Origin: Candidatus Fermentithermobacillaceae bacterium
GTDB taxonomy: Bacteria; Bacillota; Sulfobacillia; Fermentithermobacillales; Fermentithermobacillaceae
DNA: 64,000 nt
Reading direction: 5' to 3'
Assembly (NCBI GenBank): GCA_012841375.1
Contig: DUUV01000047.1
Location: 1-64,000 of the forward strand
Part shown: positions 34,360 to 42,005 of the stretch, one piece after another
Layout of the letters: each line of letters opens with the position of its first letter
Numbering within the stretch: position 1 is the first letter of the stretch
Notes under the pieces: generated by a model
Seen by the model: only the letters and a program-made list of their open reading frames with translations
Told to the model about the DNA's origin: nothing
Databases searched by the model: none
Position numbers and translations under genes: made by a program

Positions 34360-35196
34360 GTGAGGAGTCTGAGGATTCGGTCTCGCTCCCCCGAGGTTTG
34401 TCTCGCAGTGTGCTTGCTGGTGATTTTCATTCTTACCTTGGCGGGATGCGGGCGCCGGGGAGCCGATCCTTCCGGTTCCATCACCTTGGCCGGTTCCACG
34501 TCCGTTCAGCCTTTTGTCGAGATGCTCGCCGAGGAATACGCCAAGAGCTATCCTGACCGTTCGCCTGTCAACGTACAAGGCGGTGGGTCCAGCGCAGGCG
34601 CTCGCGCGGCGCTGTCCGGTACGGCGCACATAGGGATGATGTCCCGGGGTCTGGCGGAGGATGAAAGCGAGCTCACTCCCACGGTTATGGCAGAGGACGC
34701 CCTGGTCCTCATTGTCCACCCGATAAATACGGTGACCGGCCTCACCAAAGACCAGATCCGCCGCATATTCTCAGGCAGTATAACGGATTGGGAAGAAGTC
34801 GGCGGGCCGCCGGGCACGATCCACGTTGTCAGCAGAGAGGAAGGCTCCGGGACTCGCGGGGCTTTCGACGAACTCATCATGGAGGGCGACGACGTGATGC
34901 CCCGCGCGATAGTACAGGACTCCAACGGCGCGGTCCGCGAGACCATCGCGGGCGACCGGATGGCTATGGGATACGTTTCTCTGGGACTTGTGGATGAGCG
35001 GGTCAAAGCGATCAAGGTGGACGGTGTCGAGGCTTCGGTTGAGAACGTCAGGAGACGCGAGTATACCTTGGTGCGTCCGTTTCTTTTGGTTGTGAAAGGA
35101 GAATACGCCCCCGGCGCCAGGGAGTTCGTTGATTTCGTGCTGAGCGATGAAGGCCGGCGCATTCTCAGAGACGAGGGATTGGTTCCCCCGGAATGA
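34360..35196 (+). CDS. pstS: Phosphate ABC transporter, substrate-binding lipoprotein
   Basis: A 278-residue protein with a basic N-terminus, a hydrophobic stretch and the lipobox LTLAGC (Cys about residue 28), so it should be tethered to the membrane. The mature domain has the phosphate-binding signature words ITLAGSTSVQPFVEML, GGGSSAGARAAL, and SREEGSGTRGAFDELI, and ends with FVDFVLSDEGRRIL. It captures phosphate for PstCA. The GTG at 34360 abuts the malic enzyme stop without a gap, so the two genes are probably on one transcript. Confidence 0.93.
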   Translation: MRSLRIRSRSPEVCLAVCLLVIFILTLAGCGRRGADPSGSITLAGSTSVQPFVEMLAEEYAKSYPDRSPVNVQGGGSSAGARAALSGTAHIGMMSRGLAEDESELTPTVMAEDALVLIVHPINTVTGLTKDQIRRIFSGSITDWEEVGGPPGTIHVVSREEGSGTRGAFDELIMEGDDVMPRAIVQDSNGAVRETIAGDRMAMGYVSLGLVDERVKAIKVDGVEASVENVRRREYTLVRPFLLVVKGEYAPGAREFVDFVLSDEGRRILRDEGLVPPE

Positions 35197-35318
35197 GGGT
35201 CGAGATTGAACCGTTGATGGCGCGGGAGCCGGAACGGGACCCTGGGAGGCGGCCCGTGGAGCGGGAGATGAATGCGGAGATGACGACGGAGATGGCGACG
35301 GAGATGGCGACGGGATGA
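35193..35318 (+). CDS. 41-codon ORF linking pstS and pstC by ATGA overlaps at both ends
   Basis: The ATG at 35193 overlaps the pstS stop (ATGA), and the TGA ending this frame at 35318 overlaps the pstC start (ATGA). The product begins MRVEIEPLMAREPERD and ends in a Met/Glu/Thr repeat (EMTTEMATEMATG) produced by three copies of a 12-base unit GAGATGRCGACG. It has no membrane helix and no recognised family. It could be a true micro-protein, or a translated spacer that passes ribosomes from pstS to pstC. The double overlap is the only evidence for translation. Confidence 0.45.
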   Translation: MRVEIEPLMAREPERDPGRRPVEREMNAEMTTEMATEMATG

Positions 35319-36157
35319 GCCGGAAGGAGAAGTTCGCGGAGATCGCGCTTACAGTGGTGGGCCTCACTTCAGTGGCTGTGCTTGCCCTCATCATCTTCTT
35401 CATTTTCAAGGAAGGTTCTCCGGCCCTGGCTCACGTGGGGCTTGGACGGTTCGTCGGCGGCACCAGATGGTCTCCGGGCAAGGGACAGTTCGGCATCCTG
35501 CCCATGATCGTGGGGTCGTTCTTCGTGACTTTCGGCGCTCTCTTGACCGGTGTGCCCTTGGGTCTGGGATGCGCCCTCTACCTCTCCGAGTTCGCCCCGA
35601 GGAAGACGGCGGCGGTCCTCAAGCCGCTGGTCGAGATATTGGCGGGGATCCCCTCGGTGGTGTTCGGGTTCATCGGCCTGACCGTCATCGTCCCTCTGAT
35701 TAGAGACCATCTGGGAGGACCCGGTTTTTCGGTCCTGGCTTCCGCGATTGTCTTGGGCGTGATGATACTTCCCACCATGGTGAGCATATCGTACGACGCC
35801 TTGAGGGCGGTGCCCCAAGTCTATCGCGAAGGTATGCTGGCGGTCGGCGCGAACCAGTGGCAGACCGTGACCTCCGTTGTCTTGCCCGCGGCAAGACCGG
35901 GTATTCTCGCCGCAGGCATCCTCTCCATGGGTAGGGCGGTGGGAGAGACCATGGCCGTGATCATGGTCGCGGGCAACGCCACGATCATCCCGGTATCCTT
36001 CCTCGACCCCGTGAGGACGCTTACCTCCAATATCGCCCTTGAGATGGGATACGCCACCGGACTGCACCGTCAGGCGTTGTTCGCCACCGGCATCGTCCTT
36101 TTCGTCATCATCGGGGCGCTGAACATCCTGGCAAGGGCGTTTATTAGAAGCAGATAG
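35315..36157 (+). CDS. pstC: Phosphate ABC transporter permease PstC
   Basis: A 280-residue protein with six TM helices. The N-terminal helix is followed by the external loop FVGGTRWSPGKGQFGILPMI, typical of PstC. The EAA-type loop that contacts the ATPase reads ALRAVPQVYREGMLAVGANQ with WQTVTSVVLPAARPGILAAG. It pairs with PstA to form the phosphate channel. Its ATG at 35315 overlaps the small upstream ORF. A 12-base gap separates it from pstA. Confidence 0.95.
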   Translation: MSRKEKFAEIALTVVGLTSVAVLALIIFFIFKEGSPALAHVGLGRFVGGTRWSPGKGQFGILPMIVGSFFVTFGALLTGVPLGLGCALYLSEFAPRKTAAVLKPLVEILAGIPSVVFGFIGLTVIVPLIRDHLGGPGFSVLASAIVLGVMILPTMVSISYDALRAVPQVYREGMLAVGANQWQTVTSVVLPAARPGILAAGILSMGRAVGETMAVIMVAGNATIIPVSFLDPVRTLTSNIALEMGYATGLHRQALFATGIVLFVIIGALNILARAFIRSR

Positions 36158-36169
36158 GAGCGGCAGGCA

Positions 36170-37063
36170 ATGACACCATCTTCAGGTTCGGGCCGGGTTT
36201 CCGGTCTTGACGTCGCCCGGCGGCCGGAGAGGAAACCGGGCAGGCTTGGGATGGCGCTGGTGCGGGCATCGGCGTTCTTGACTGTCGCAGTGCTCGTCTT
36301 CATCATCGGCTATGTCCTGGTGCGGGGGGCGAGAGTCCTGACGCCCCGGTTCCTCCTGGGATTTCCCGAAAAGATGGGCCGCGAAGGAGGCATATACCCG
36401 AGCATCGTCGGTACCTTCGTTCTCACGTCTCTCAGCGTCGCCATCGCGGCTCCCCTCGGCATTGGCACGGCGGTCTTCCTCACCGAGTACACCAGCGAGG
36501 GCCTTTTTTCGCGGATCGTGCGGTTCGGCACCGAGAGCCTGGCAGGTATCCCGTCGATCATATTTGGGCTCTTTGGCTTCCTGTTCTTCGTCATACGGCT
36601 GGGGATGGGTTGGTCCATACTCTCGGGTTCCTTGACTCTGGCCGCGATGATGCTGCCTACCATCGTGAGGACTTCAGAGGAGTCTCTGAGGTCGGTGCCG
36701 GACATCTACAGAGAGACAGCCTATGCCTTGGGCGCAAGCAGGTGGCAGACGGTCACGTCGGTAGTCCTTCCATCGGCGGTACCGGGCATTGTCACCGGGG
36801 TTATCTTGGCCATGGGCAGGGCTGTCGGGGAGACAGCCGCGGTCATATTCACCGCAGGGTCTTCCCTGAGGTTGCCGGGCTCAATCTTCGATCCGGTGAG
36901 GACCCTCCCGGTTCACTTCTACATACTGGCCAGAGAAGGCATTTCCCTTGAGAACGCTTACGGGACCGCGGCGGTACTCATCATAGCGGTCCTCTTGGTT
37001 GACTTCGCGGCTTACTACACACTTCACCGAGTCTCAAAGAGGCGCTCGGTGACCGGGAGGTGA
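36170..37063 (+). CDS. pstA: Phosphate ABC transporter permease PstA
   Basis: A 297-residue permease with six TM helices and a basic, Arg-rich cytoplasmic N-terminus of about 28 residues. Family segments: GREGGIYPSIVGTFVLTSLS, TESLAGIPSIIFGLFGFLFF, and the coupling loop SLRSVPDIYRETAYALGASR followed by WQTVTSVVLPSAVPGIVTG. It partners with PstC. The ATG follows GGAGCGGCAGGCA, and pstB1 starts four bases after its stop region. Confidence 0.95.
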   Translation: MTPSSGSGRVSGLDVARRPERKPGRLGMALVRASAFLTVAVLVFIIGYVLVRGARVLTPRFLLGFPEKMGREGGIYPSIVGTFVLTSLSVAIAAPLGIGTAVFLTEYTSEGLFSRIVRFGTESLAGIPSIIFGLFGFLFFVIRLGMGWSILSGSLTLAAMMLPTIVRTSEESLRSVPDIYRETAYALGASRWQTVTSVVLPSAVPGIVTGVILAMGRAVGETAAVIFTAGSSLRLPGSIFDPVRTLPVHFYILAREGISLENAYGTAAVLIIAVLLVDFAAYYTLHRVSKRRSVTGR

Positions 37064-37067
37064 GGAG

Positions 37068-37862
37068 ATGCGAGAGAACCCCGGTGAAGAAGACCGGAAT
37101 TCTGGCCAAGTGCCAAAGGTCCGGGCCGAAGGATTTTCCTTCTTCTACGGCAAGGTGGAGGCGCTCAGGTCGCTGGATCTGTCTGTCCCCGAGAACTCAC
37201 TCCTCACCATAATGGGGCCTACCGGGAGCGGGAAGACCACCTTTCTAAAGGCGCTGAACAGGCTGAACGACAGGGTGCAGGGGACACACCACACGGGTTC
37301 GCTCCTCCTCAATGGCGAGGATGTTTACGGGAAAGGCGTAGACGTAGCGGACCTGAGAAGGCGTGTAGGGATGGTCTTCGCTCTGCCGGTGCCGTTGCCC
37401 ATGTCCATCTACGAGAATGTAGCGTTCGGACCGAGGAAGCAGGGCATCTCGTCCAAGAAGCGACTTGACGAGATCGTGGAGAAGGCTTTGGTCTCCGCTG
37501 CCATCTGGGATGAAGTAAAGGATAGGCTGGACTCGTCCGCAGAGAAACTCTCAGGCGGCCAGCAGCAGAGGCTTTCGCTGGCCAGAGTGCTGGCCGTCGA
37601 GCCTGAGGTCATCCTCCTGGACGAACCGACATCGGGGCTGGACCCCCTTTCGACCATGAAGATCGAGGAACTCCTCCGGGTCTTGTCGCGGAGCTACACA
37701 GTCATTTTGGTGACCCACAACCCGGTTCAGGCCGCAAGAGTCCAGGGCGAAGTCGCTTTCTTCTACATGGGTGAGCTTGTCGAGAAGGGACCGGCCTCGT
37801 CCATGTTTGTCCGGCCCAAGGACAAGAGGACTGAAGACTACATAACGGGTAAGTTCGGTTAG
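37068..37862 (+). CDS. pstB: Phosphate ABC transporter ATPase, copy 1 (Q-loop Gln replaced)
   Basis: A 264-residue ABC ATPase. Walker A is GPTGSGKT (50-57), the signature LSGGQQQRLS is canonical (161-170), Walker B is VILLDEP (181-187) and the switch His is in LVTHNP. The Q-loop is altered: canonical PstB reads GMVFQ, here GMVFALPVPLPMS, so Ala105 replaces the Gln that senses the gamma-phosphate/metal and couples to the permease. A second, different PstB follows directly; the pair probably works as a heterodimer. The assignment to phosphate uptake comes from the family (FYGKVEALRSLDL, NRLNDRV) and the operon. Confidence 0.92.
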   Translation: MRENPGEEDRNSGQVPKVRAEGFSFFYGKVEALRSLDLSVPENSLLTIMGPTGSGKTTFLKALNRLNDRVQGTHHTGSLLLNGEDVYGKGVDVADLRRRVGMVFALPVPLPMSIYENVAFGPRKQGISSKKRLDEIVEKALVSAAIWDEVKDRLDSSAEKLSGGQQQRLSLARVLAVEPEVILLDEPTSGLDPLSTMKIEELLRVLSRSYTVILVTHNPVQAARVQGEVAFFYMGELVEKGPASSMFVRPKDKRTEDYITGKFG

Positions 37863-37930
37863 GTGTTGATTCCCGGGCTGTGGGCGCAACAAGTCTTGAC
37901 GGATGTGATGGTTTGAAGGATTGGAATGAT

Positions 37931-38713
37931 GTGAGGGACGTGGCCGGGGAGGCCGGAGGCGCGGTCAAAGTCGAGGCCAAGGGCTTCCGGCTGTACTACG
38001 GGGAGTTTCAGGCACTCAAAGGTCTTGATGCCGCGTTTCCCGACAAGAGCATAACGGCCATCATCGGCCCCTCGGGTTGCGGGAAGTCTACTTTCCTCCG
38101 GAGCATCAACCGGATGAACGACCTCATTGAAGGAGTACGGGTGGCGGGCGAGATAGTGTATGGGGGGAAGAACATCTACGACCCGTCTGTCGATCTCACG
38201 TGGCTCAGATCCCGGATCGGGATGGTCTTTCAGCGGCCCGTTGCTTTTCCGTTGTCCATCTATGACAATGTTGCTTGCGCCCCCAGGGTTCAAGGGATAA
38301 CCAAAAAGAGCGAGCTCGACCAGATTGTCGAGAGAAGCCTGAAGGGCGTAGGACTCTGGGATGATGTGAAGGACGACTTACGGAAGCCCGCCGGTGGGCT
38401 TTCCCTCGGCAATCAGCAGAAACTGTGCATCGCCCGGGCCATTTCCACCAATCCGGATGTCATATTGCTGGACGAACCGGCGTCGGCGCTGGACCCTATG
38501 GCCACGCTCCGGCTGGAGGACCTAATGTGGGAACTTCGCGAAAACTACTGTCTGGTGATCGTGACCCACAACATGCAGCAGGCGTCGAGGGCCTCCGACT
38601 ACACGATGTTCATGCTGGACGGTGAGATTGTTGAGATGGGTCATACCAGGCAGGTCTTCACGAACCCGAGGGACCCCAGAACCGAGAGATACGTAACAGG
38701 AAAATTGGTCTAG
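37931..38713 (+). CDS. pstB: Phosphate ABC transporter ATPase, copy 2 (altered signature motif)
   Basis: About 260 residues. Walker A GPSGCGKS, intact Q-loop GMVFQRPVAFPLS, Walker B VILLDEPASALDP and switch His in VTHNM are all normal for PstB. The ABC signature is not: LSLGNQQKLCIAR replaces LSGGQQQRLCIAR, changing two of the five core positions. It is therefore complementary to copy 1. I prefer the GTG at 37931, with GAAGGA about 10 bases upstream; an in-frame GTG at 37880 would add 17 residues of less typical sequence. Phosphate specificity is inferred from family and operon. Confidence 0.9.
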   Translation: MRDVAGEAGGAVKVEAKGFRLYYGEFQALKGLDAAFPDKSITAIIGPSGCGKSTFLRSINRMNDLIEGVRVAGEIVYGGKNIYDPSVDLTWLRSRIGMVFQRPVAFPLSIYDNVACAPRVQGITKKSELDQIVERSLKGVGLWDDVKDDLRKPAGGLSLGNQQKLCIARAISTNPDVILLDEPASALDPMATLRLEDLMWELRENYCLVIVTHNMQQASRASDYTMFMLDGEIVEMGHTRQVFTNPRDPRTERYVTGKLV

Positions 38714-38750
38714 GAGCGGAGAACCTAGGTTCTGAAAGGACGGGACTCGT

Positions 38751-39413
38751 ATGCCCAACCCAAGGCGCACCTTTGACAGGCAACTGGCCAAGCTGGATGA
38801 AGACCTCCTGGCAATGGGTCGAGAAGCCGAGGCCATGTTAGGCGACGCCCTGAAGGCGTTGAAAGAGAGAGATGCCGCCCTGGCCGATGCGACCATCGCC
38901 CGAGATGACGTTGTCGACCGGTACAGGTACGACATAGAGAGGCGGGCCATGGAGATTATCGCTACCCAGCAACCTGCCGCTCGCGATCTCAGGCGTGTGT
39001 TTGCCGCTATTGCCATTGCCGCCGACGTGGAGCGGGTCGGCGATTACTCGGTTGATATCTGCAAGACCGCGAAACGCCTGGCCGACAAGCCGCTGTTCAA
39101 ACCCTTGGTCGACATTCCCAGGATGGCTGGCTTGGTGGTCCAGATGTTGAGAGACAGTCTTGAGGGGTTCGTATCGCGAGATCTCGCTCTTATAGAGAAG
39201 ATGATAGGCGACGATGATGAGGTCGACCACCTGTACCGGTACCTTCATGATGAGCTGTGCGACTTCATGATGAAGGATCCGGAATTGGTCGATCAAGCGG
39301 TCCAACTCGTGCTTATCTCCCGTCATCTGGAGCGGATCGCCGATCACATCACAAACATCGGCGAGAGGGTATTCTACGTTGAAACGGGAGAACTCAAGGA
39401 ACTTCACCAGTAG
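38751..39413 (+). CDS. phoU: Phosphate signalling/transport regulator PhoU
   Basis: A 220-residue all-helical protein with two PhoU repeats. Recognised by FDRQLAKLDEDLLAMG, the metal-binding-type ERVGDYSVDICKTAKR in the first repeat and its partner LERIADHITNIGERVFYVET in the second. PhoU links the Pst transporter to the phosphate sensor kinase and limits uptake. No phoR/phoB two-component genes are in this window, so that part of the circuit must be elsewhere. It lies 37 bases after pstB2. Confidence 0.95.
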   Translation: MPNPRRTFDRQLAKLDEDLLAMGREAEAMLGDALKALKERDAALADATIARDDVVDRYRYDIERRAMEIIATQQPAARDLRRVFAAIAIAADVERVGDYSVDICKTAKRLADKPLFKPLVDIPRMAGLVVQMLRDSLEGFVSRDLALIEKMIGDDDEVDHLYRYLHDELCDFMMKDPELVDQAVQLVLISRHLERIADHITNIGERVFYVETGELKELHQ

Positions 39414-39505
39414 GCGCCGGTCCGGGGGCTCCAGGAATGCTTTCTGCGATGACCGGGAGATGGACGTCCCGTGAGCGCGCCGGTTGGGCGGGGGAGGATT
39501 GGTCT

Positions 39506-40270
39506 GTGAAAAGGGAAGAGCCGTCAGGGTGCACGACTTCTGAAGAGATGGAGCGCGGCGACAGGTTTTTGGCCGCTTACCATTTGATTGAGCAGTCGCT
39601 CAGAAAGATGAGCGGCAGCGGCGTCAGGGACACTTTCAGGCACTTGGTGGATGACATGGCCAAGGAGAACGCCGTTGTCCGGCGGTTCCGGGACGACCTG
39701 TCGGAGTTCGGAGAGTTGCGGAACGCCATTGTGCATGAGAGAGTAAGTCCCGACTACCTCATAGCCGTACCTCTGGCTGAGACGGTGGACAAGATTGAGG
39801 AAATAGCCCGGCTTGTCTCAAATCCACCTCTGGTATACCCCGCCTTTCGCCGGGAGGTGGCAGTGTTCTCACCTTCAGACTGCTTGGGAGACGTCTTCCG
39901 AGTCATGCATAGAGAAGGCTACACTCAGTTCCCTGTATATGACGGAGGGGTCTATAAGGGACTTCTGACCGATGGAGGTATCGCCCATTGGGTGGCGGCC
40001 CGAGTTGCCGGGGGAGCGGCGACCGGCCCGGTGGATGAGGTTCTGTCGTGTGTCCCTGTGGGAGAGGTCCTGTCTTTCCAGAAGAACCCGCAGAGGGCCC
40101 GGTTTGTGAGCAGGCGGTCCACGGTGTACGAGGTAGAGGAGATTTTCAGGGAGAACTCAAGGCGAGAGAGGTGGCGGGTTGTGGCAGTCCTCATAACCGA
40201 GAACGGAAAGGCTGACGAGGCTCTCTTGGGGATAGTCACTCCGTCGGACCTCCTGTCATTGTCCATCTAG
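39506..40270 (+). CDS. HEPN-like domain fused to a CBS pair
   Basis: A 254-residue protein. Residues 15-110 are helical and contain ELRNAIVHERVS: Arg72 and His77 form an R-x4-H motif as in HEPN ribonuclease domains, placed in a helix after a charged helix pair. Residues about 115-254 look like two CBS motifs: VFSPSDCLGDVFRVMHREGY with FPVYDGGVYKGLLTDGGI, then ARFVSRRSTVYEVEEIF and LLGIVTPSDLLSL. CBS pairs bind adenine nucleotides, so nucleotide-controlled activity is possible. The GTG at 39506 has GGAGG 8 bases upstream. The pyrophosphatase gene starts eight bases after its stop. HEPN assignment is by motif and helicity only. Confidence 0.65.
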   Translation: MKREEPSGCTTSEEMERGDRFLAAYHLIEQSLRKMSGSGVRDTFRHLVDDMAKENAVVRRFRDDLSEFGELRNAIVHERVSPDYLIAVPLAETVDKIEEIARLVSNPPLVYPAFRREVAVFSPSDCLGDVFRVMHREGYTQFPVYDGGVYKGLLTDGGIAHWVAARVAGGAATGPVDEVLSCVPVGEVLSFQKNPQRARFVSRRSTVYEVEEIFRENSRRERWRVVAVLITENGKADEALLGIVTPSDLLSLSI

Positions 40271-40278
40271 GAGGGGCC

Positions 40279-41955
40279 ATGCGTACGAAGATATATCTCA
40301 TAGGCCATAGGAGTCCTGACACGGACTCAATCGCTTCCCCCATCGCGTATGCCCACCTGAAGAACGAGACCGAACCGGGCGCCGAGCACATCCCCACAAG
40401 GCTGGGGCCGCTCAACCGGGAGACCCGGTTTGTGTTGGACTACTTCCGTGTGGAAGCGCCGATGTATATCGACAACGTCTACACTCAGGTCAAAGACCTT
40501 TCGTTTGACGAAGCCACCAACGTTCGTCTGAACACGTCCATGAGGTCGGCGTGGGAATTGATGTCCCGGACGGGGTTCAAGAGCATCACCGTCGTAGACG
40601 ACACAGGGAAGCTTACGGGCATCGTGACGCTGGGCGACATAGCCCAAGCTTATCTCACATCGGGCGGTAGGCTATCGCTGGGGCCGGTGCCTGTGCGAAA
40701 CATCGTCGGCGCCCTGGACGGAGAGCTTCTGGTTGAAGGAAGACAGGAGTTCCGGGGGATCGTTGAGGTTGTCTCCCACGGGGGAGCGGTCTTGGGCGAC
40801 GGCGGTTTCCGGGTCGAGGATTCCCGTACCGGCGACGGGAGTGCAGGTCATGACGGCCCCGGAGTCCTTTTGATCGCAGGCAAGGGCTATGAAGGACGTG
40901 AGGTCTTGGAGGTACCCGGACTCCACGTCGTGGTCCTGACTCACGACGCCCCCACTTTGCCCGAGCTCCTACGAGGGGCGCATGAGAGGGGCATTTCGGT
41001 GGTCAGGACGCCCTTCGGGATCTATGAGACGACCAGACGGGTGAGCCAGAGCGAACCCGTTTCCCACATCATGACGTCCACCGACCTCATCGCCTTCTCT
41101 CTGGAGGAGCAGGTTGACGATATCAAGGAGACCATGCTCAGGTTCAAGTACAGGTATTTCCCGGTTTTGGACGACGAAGGTCGCCCCGTAGGCAAGATCG
41201 CCAGGCGCCATGTCTTGGACTACACCGGAAAGAACGTAATACTTGTGGACCACAATGAGACATCACAGTCTGTAGAGGGTATCGAGCAGGCTCGAATCCT
41301 CGAGATAATCGACCACCACCGGGTCGGGTCCATTGAGACCGACCAACCTATAGTCTTCATCAACCGGCCCCTGGGCTGTACTGCGACTATCGTGGATGAC
41401 CTCTATATTCAACGCTGCGTAGAACCGCCCAAACCCATCGCGGGGCTGATGCTTGCCGCCATATTGTCGGACACGCTGGCCTTCAAGTCTCCTACCTGCA
41501 CAGACCTGGATGTCCGGGCAGCCCAGAGACTGGCCCAAATCGCAGGCGTCGATGTGGAAGAGTTCGTAAGGGGGATGTTCAGCGCGGGTACGTCGCTGGA
41601 AGGCAAGAGCGAGGCCGAGATTTTCTTCGGAGATTTCAAGGAGTTCCGTCTCAGAAATCTCAAAGTCGGTGTAAGCCAGGTGAACACCTACCATACTGAT
41701 CTCGTCCCGCTCAGGCAGAGGCTTGCGGCTTTCATGCAGCATCTTCGGGTAGACAGGGGCTATGACCTTCTCCTGCTCATGCTCACCGACATCATCGGAG
41801 AGGGTTCAGAATTATTGGTGGTAGGAAATCAATCGGAGATTGTGGAACGGGCATTCGGGGTAGACCTGAAGCAGAAGCCGATCTTCCTGCCGGGAGTGAT
41901 ATCCCGCAAGAAGCAGGTTATTCCCAGGATCATCCGCGCCATTAACGCCATGTGA
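40279..41955 (+). CDS. Family II inorganic pyrophosphatase with CBS and DRTGG regulatory domains
   Basis: A 558-residue manganese-type pyrophosphatase. The DHH catalytic part starts with YLIGHRSPDTDS (His10, Asp14, Asp16), is interrupted by about 245 residues, then continues with ILVDHNETSQS and IIDHHRVGSIE. The insert holds a CBS motif (ITVVDDTGKLTGIVTLGDIA), a DRTGG-type domain (about 130-245), and a second CBS motif (YFPVLDDEGRPVGKIARRHV). The DHHA2 C-terminus contains LRNLKVGVSQVNTY and the substrate-binding SRKKQVIP. In known CBS-pyrophosphatases AMP/ADP inhibit and ATP or diadenosine polyphosphates activate. Its place behind pst-phoU suggests that released phosphate is part of the phosphate economy. 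Confidence 0.94.
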   Translation: MRTKIYLIGHRSPDTDSIASPIAYAHLKNETEPGAEHIPTRLGPLNRETRFVLDYFRVEAPMYIDNVYTQVKDLSFDEATNVRLNTSMRSAWELMSRTGFKSITVVDDTGKLTGIVTLGDIAQAYLTSGGRLSLGPVPVRNIVGALDGELLVEGRQEFRGIVEVVSHGGAVLGDGGFRVEDSRTGDGSAGHDGPGVLLIAGKGYEGREVLEVPGLHVVVLTHDAPTLPELLRGAHERGISVVRTPFGIYETTRRVSQSEPVSHIMTSTDLIAFSLEEQVDDIKETMLRFKYRYFPVLDDEGRPVGKIARRHVLDYTGKNVILVDHNETSQSVEGIEQARILEIIDHHRVGSIETDQPIVFINRPLGCTATIVDDLYIQRCVEPPKPIAGLMLAAILSDTLAFKSPTCTDLDVRAAQRLAQIAGVDVEEFVRGMFSAGTSLEGKSEAEIFFGDFKEFRLRNLKVGVSQVNTYHTDLVPLRQRLAAFMQHLRVDRGYDLLLLMLTDIIGEGSELLVVGNQSEIVERAFGVDLKQKPIFLPGVISRKKQVIPRIIRAINAM

Positions 41956-42005
41956 CCGGTGTGTCATCGATGGGCGGGAGGAGCTCACAAGGGGAGGCCT
42001 TGTTC

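Noticed and set aside
34771-35409. Minus-strand frame rich in Pro/Ser opposite pstS-pstC
   Set aside because: Its Pro-Ser repeats are the complement of the 12-bp GAGATG repeat; the plus strand carries the pst genes.
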